Of a stretch of 64,000 nt of DNA, positions 60,439 through 64,000 are shown piece by piece (position 1 is the first letter of the stretch; the number at the start of each line of letters is the position of its first letter). The stretch is from positions 124,001 through 188,000 of the forward strand of contig MU400542.1 in NCBI GenBank assembly GCA_022578965.1, in the 5' to 3' direction. The translations under genes were made by a program, and so were the position numbers. This DNA comes from Xylaria sp. FL1777. Taxonomy: Eukaryota > Ascomycota > Sordariomycetes > Xylariales > Xylariaceae. The notes under the pieces were generated by a model. That model was not told where the DNA came from. It ran no database searches and saw only the letters and a program-made list of their open reading frames with translations.

Positions 60439-62821
60439 ATGCCAGATCCCAAGGAACAAGCTATTACGGAATCCTTTATCAGCCGTCTGCGGCAGTCTGC
60501 GCAGATTTCATGTCCAGTGGGAGGCTGTGGCGACGTATTTCCTCCGATTGATGAGAGGATACGTAATCATTTCGAGACAAAACACCGCAAGTTTACAGAG
60601 GGAAAAGATATGAGTACTCTTATACGAGATGTGAAAAAGGGACGGTATGAACCCACTATATACCCTTCAAGATCATCATATGCAGCTAATACTTGTCCGT
60701 TCATAAGAATGCCTAGTGCCACGGGTGTTAAGCCTCTGTCTACGAGAGACCCGGGAGGTGGTGGTTTATCTGGGACCCCAGGGATGGCGGATGACGCTGA
60801 CTCAACCTCATATAAGAGACGTAAATCCCCTACTACCTCACCAATGAAGCAATCCCGAGCTCAGTCAACTAGCCCTCTAAGAAGATCCCGAGCTCGTCAA
60901 CAAAATACTACCCCTCATGACCCTGATTTTCTTCGAAGGGGTCATCAGCAAGGAAAGCTTTGGGACCCAGAGGAAGACTCTTCATCATCACCTTATAAGA
61001 TAAAAACAATCTCATCGAAGGCCTCCAAGACTTCGACAGCACAAAAGAGAGTCGATCCACCAGAAGAAGATGGTGAAGTGCATCGGCTTCTTAAGCAGCC
61101 CGAGACCCGGCCTATCAGCCAGGAACAGCTGGTGGCCGAAGTCAAGGGGATCTACGCTGGACTTATGATGGTTGAGTCGAAATGCATCGAGGTCGATAAC
61201 GCGCAATCTTCTCAAAGTGATACTAAGTTAAATAACGAGCAATGGCAAGCTTTGATAGCTCTGCATCGTACGTTGCTACATGAACATCATGACTTCTTTT
61301 TAGCGTCTCAGCATCCTTCCGCAAGTCAAGCATTAAAACGATTAGCTTCAAAATATGCCATGCCGGCGAGAATGTGGCGACACGGTATTCATAGCTTTCT
61401 CGAGCTGTTACGACATCGTCTGCCAGGGTCTCTTGAGCATATGCTCACGTTTATATACCTGGCCTACTCGATGATGGCTCTTTTATACGAGACAGTCCCT
61501 GCTTTTGAAGATACATGGATCGAATGTCTGGGTGACTTAGGAAGATACAGGTAACATTCAAACCATTTATCTATGTTCTGTGCTAACTTTACGTAGGATG
61601 GCAATCGAAGATGAGGATATAAGAGATAGAGAGGTTTGGACATCAGTATCCCGACATTGGTATTCGAAGGCTTCTGATAAGGCACCAACTACGGGACGCC
61701 TTTACCATCACCTCGCAATTTTGGCTAGGCCCAATGCACTACAACAATTGTTTTATTACACTAAATCCCTTTGCGTCCCTATACCTTTCGCTTCGGCTAA
61801 AGAATCCATTATGACTTTATTCGACCCGATCCTGGGGGTGACTAATCCACCCAACCGTCTGAACCCTATTGATGTGGCATTTGTCAAGACTCATGGTATT
61901 TTATTCAGCCATAAGCAGTCAGACAGCTTTCGCCCAGTTGTAAGTGAGTTCCTAGGGTCGTTAGGGAGCCATATCGGTCGGATTGGGAAGCGCTGGATGG
62001 AATCAGGTTACTACATTGCCATCGCGAATTGTTGTGCTCTTTTGTCGTACGGCAAGGAAGACAATATGATCATGAGATTGATTCACAGCCAAAGCGATGA
62101 GAAACAGGACCAAAGCATGGGACCAGGGATTGAGGTCCTAAAGCCGTCGAAAGACTTCGAAGACGCCCTTTATCTTACCATGCGAACCCATGAGGTAGTT
62201 TTCCATCGGTGGAATGATACGAACGTATTACCATATACCCACGTGGTTATGGTCTTCATGTTTTACCTGACACGTCTACCCAACGCTTTGCAGCAACTCG
62301 AGAATCTGTTTCCATGGAAACTGCTTTCCTTGTTGCTTAACAGACTTCTTGATTCTTACAAGAGTTATGATCGGATCCGCAGCGATGTTTTCCCTAGGGA
62401 AAGCAATAACCCGCCCCGTCCCGTGCCGGAAGATTTCGCACTCGAGGGCCTTCTCTTCGTGGACCAATACTACCCCGCTGACTGGTTTGCCAACGACAAG
62501 ATTGACGACGACGAGAAGTATTTTGAAATGGCTTCAATGGTAGACGTTAGAAAGGAGAGGATACTTTGGCTGGGCTATAAGATTGCTCAATCCGGGAAAG
62601 GGTTAACATATGATGAAGGGGCCAATCAGTTTGGTGTTTTCCCTGAGTATGAGAAAGAGATCGACGAAATTTCAAGAGATGCCGACATGATAAACATTTC
62701 GGACAGTCCTGATGTTGGCTTGCAGGATCAAGTCTCTACGTCATTTCAAGAGGGGGCAGGAGATGCAATGGATATCGATGAGGCCCCGACAACTACCCCA
62801 ATTGTCAGATTGCATGTATAG
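60439..62821 (+). CDS. Est1/SMG-type protein with N-terminal zinc finger
   Basis: Predicted member of the Est1/Ebs1/SMG5-7 family, which acts in telomerase regulation or nonsense-mediated mRNA decay. Two exons, 60439-61550 and 61597-62821, give 778 residues; the 46-base intron has a TGCTAAC branch site and restores GRYRMAIEDEDIRDREVW. A C2H2-like finger sits at Cys25, Cys30, His44 and His49 (ISCPVGGCGDVFPP). Residues 60-230 are basic and Ser-rich, probably disordered. The Est1 core follows: QLVAEVKGIYAGLMMVESKC, LHRTLLHEHHDFFLASQHPS and KYAMPARMWRHGIHSFLELL, then the DNA/RNA-binding block WTSVSRHWYSKASDKAP, TTGRLYHHLAILARPNALQQ, LFYYTKSLCVPIPFASAKES. The Asp/Glu-rich tail ends beyond DAMDIDEAP. 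It lacks any PIN nuclease domain. Telomere versus RNA-decay role cannot be decided. Confidence 0.88.
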
Positions 62822-64000
62822 CAATAATGCAGACAAGTCACACATCTTCTACGCCCATGCAACTTCCGTGCACATTTATTCAACTAACTGTGGGAGATCA
62901 CGTCTTGAATCCAGTTCAAACACCATTGAGTCATGATCAGATATCATGAATCTCGGACTACGCTATTGTCTGACTCTAACGATAGAACCGAGGGAGCAAA
63001 ATTGATATACCTCGGCCACTACGGCAAAACATCCTTTGATTTGAGAGCTAACTCGGTGAACATGGTAAGGTTACCTGCATATAAGGGATGATAGGGTAGC
63101 CTCGCATAGGCTTCTGCTTCTAGGCGCGCATGGAGTGATGGAGGCGTCATTCAGCTAGGCTTGAGATGTTTTGTTCAAGCCCTCATTCAGCCGCAAAGAG
63201 GCAACCCGCGATTGTTGCTGCTGCCTAGAAGATTCGCATATCTCCAATTCACCCGAAACCCCTTAATCGGATACAGAAAGAAGGAGTTGCCGAAGCCCGA
63301 GAATAAGTGAAACGACTCAGCCACATGGTGGTGACGAAACTCCAAGAGGCGCACACCCTCCCAACCATCGTCATTATCACGATTACTAGAATTTGTGGTC
63401 ACGAACGACGTAAGAGATTTGTATTTAGTCGAATGGAAACAGGATATAATCTTGTCCTTACAAGGCAACTGAGGTGTGTGTCAGAAGCGCTGGTCATTAA
63501 TTGGCAGGGAGGGGGGGGAAGAGGGGGGGGTAGTGTTCATCACGTCAGATGGCTTTTGCACGAGATTGAGGGTGGGGGATGGTGACTATCTTTGGAGCAG
63601 TTTCGTTCCAAGGTAATCAATCATCAATCTACACTATGTCATTTAATTCTACTTTACTTGCGCTTCCTTTCCTAGGTAGAGAGGCAAAAAACCTGATACA
63701 ACGTCCGCGACGAAAAGAAAAAAGCCCCTATCTATCAATATCTCCGTACAACGCAATTTGTGTCGCACGTGCTGTCTCAGTAATGCCATACCGTGCCATG
63801 CCAGTGGCGTACCGTAGCTTGCAGCTGAACAACCTACTGGGTATCCCGTATACGCAGTAGGGATCCCTAACACGTCGGAATGTGGTATTCCACATCTTTT
63901 CTCTTGTCCTTGGAAGAAAGGCCACGACAAGGCCCACCTTAACCGGATAAGATAGCTGCTTACCGAGATCGCCTTCCTCGCAATTCCTGGTGCTGAATCC
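62822..64000. other. 3' flank and gene-free right end
   Basis: No gene could be supported. The end of the Est1-type transcript should lie at the left. A run of G tracts at 63508-63530 is notable. Open frames at 63187-63468, 63579-63860 and 63649-63930 were read and not recognised. Confidence 0.5.
63508..63530 (+). repeat. G-tract cluster
   Basis: GGG, then two runs of eight G residues separated by A and AAGA. The strand has enough G triplets for an intramolecular G-quadruplex. Confidence 0.75.

Overview
This window looks like part of a chromosome from a filamentous ascomycete (Pezizomycotina, probably Sordariomycetes). The reasons are short GT-AG introns of about 46-190 bases with CTAAC/CTGAC-type branch sites, gene families typical of these fungi (Efr3, Atp12, AIM2-type dienelactone hydrolase, Est1-type protein, choline/GABA-type permeases), decayed transposon and ankyrin/F-box debris, and many TAGGTAGGTA/TACCTACCTA runs between genes. 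The assignment below class level is a guess. No bacterial, CRISPR, tRNA or rRNA feature could be supported.

Layout. 1-2.3 kb holds relics: a Tc1/mariner-type transposase fragment and a stop-riddled F-box/ankyrin-like gene. 4.2-8.6 kb holds two convergent membrane transporters: an NCS1 purine/cytosine permease (+, 3 exons) and an amino-acid/choline/GABA-type APC permease (-, 5 exons; its short last exon lies outside the long open frame). 8.6-13.3 kb has no recognisable gene. 13.3-32.4 kb is the conserved block: EFR3, ATP12, a conserved hypothetical, a dienelactone hydrolase, a Nudix hydrolase, and a divergent pair for mitochondrial leucine breakdown (isovaleryl-CoA dehydrogenase and methylcrotonyl-CoA carboxylase beta subunit). 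32.4-64 kb is gene-poor: a basic Ser/Thr/Pro-rich unknown protein (38.0-39.6 kb), an RtcA-type RNA 3'-phosphate cyclase (47.9-49.2 kb) and an Est1/SMG-type protein with an N-terminal zinc finger (60.4-62.8 kb), separated by intervals of up to 11 kb.

How genes work together. The only clear functional pair is IVD/MCCB: two steps of leucine catabolism, isovaleryl-CoA to 3-methylcrotonyl-CoA and then carboxylation, transcribed away from a shared 315-base promoter. This agrees with the known clustering of these genes in Aspergillus nidulans. The other genes are housekeeping singletons: phosphoinositide signalling at the plasma membrane, F1-ATPase assembly, RNA-end repair and telomere or RNA-decay scaffolding.

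I found no convincing wholly new multi-gene system. The most useful leads are exon and start choices missed by simple ORF calling, two upstream ORFs, several perfect short hairpins in gene-free DNA, a family of TAGGTAGGTA motifs that form hairpins, and probable NACHT and methyltransferase relics. Exon borders were worked out by hand from splice signals, reading phase and remembered family conservation; no database search was run.
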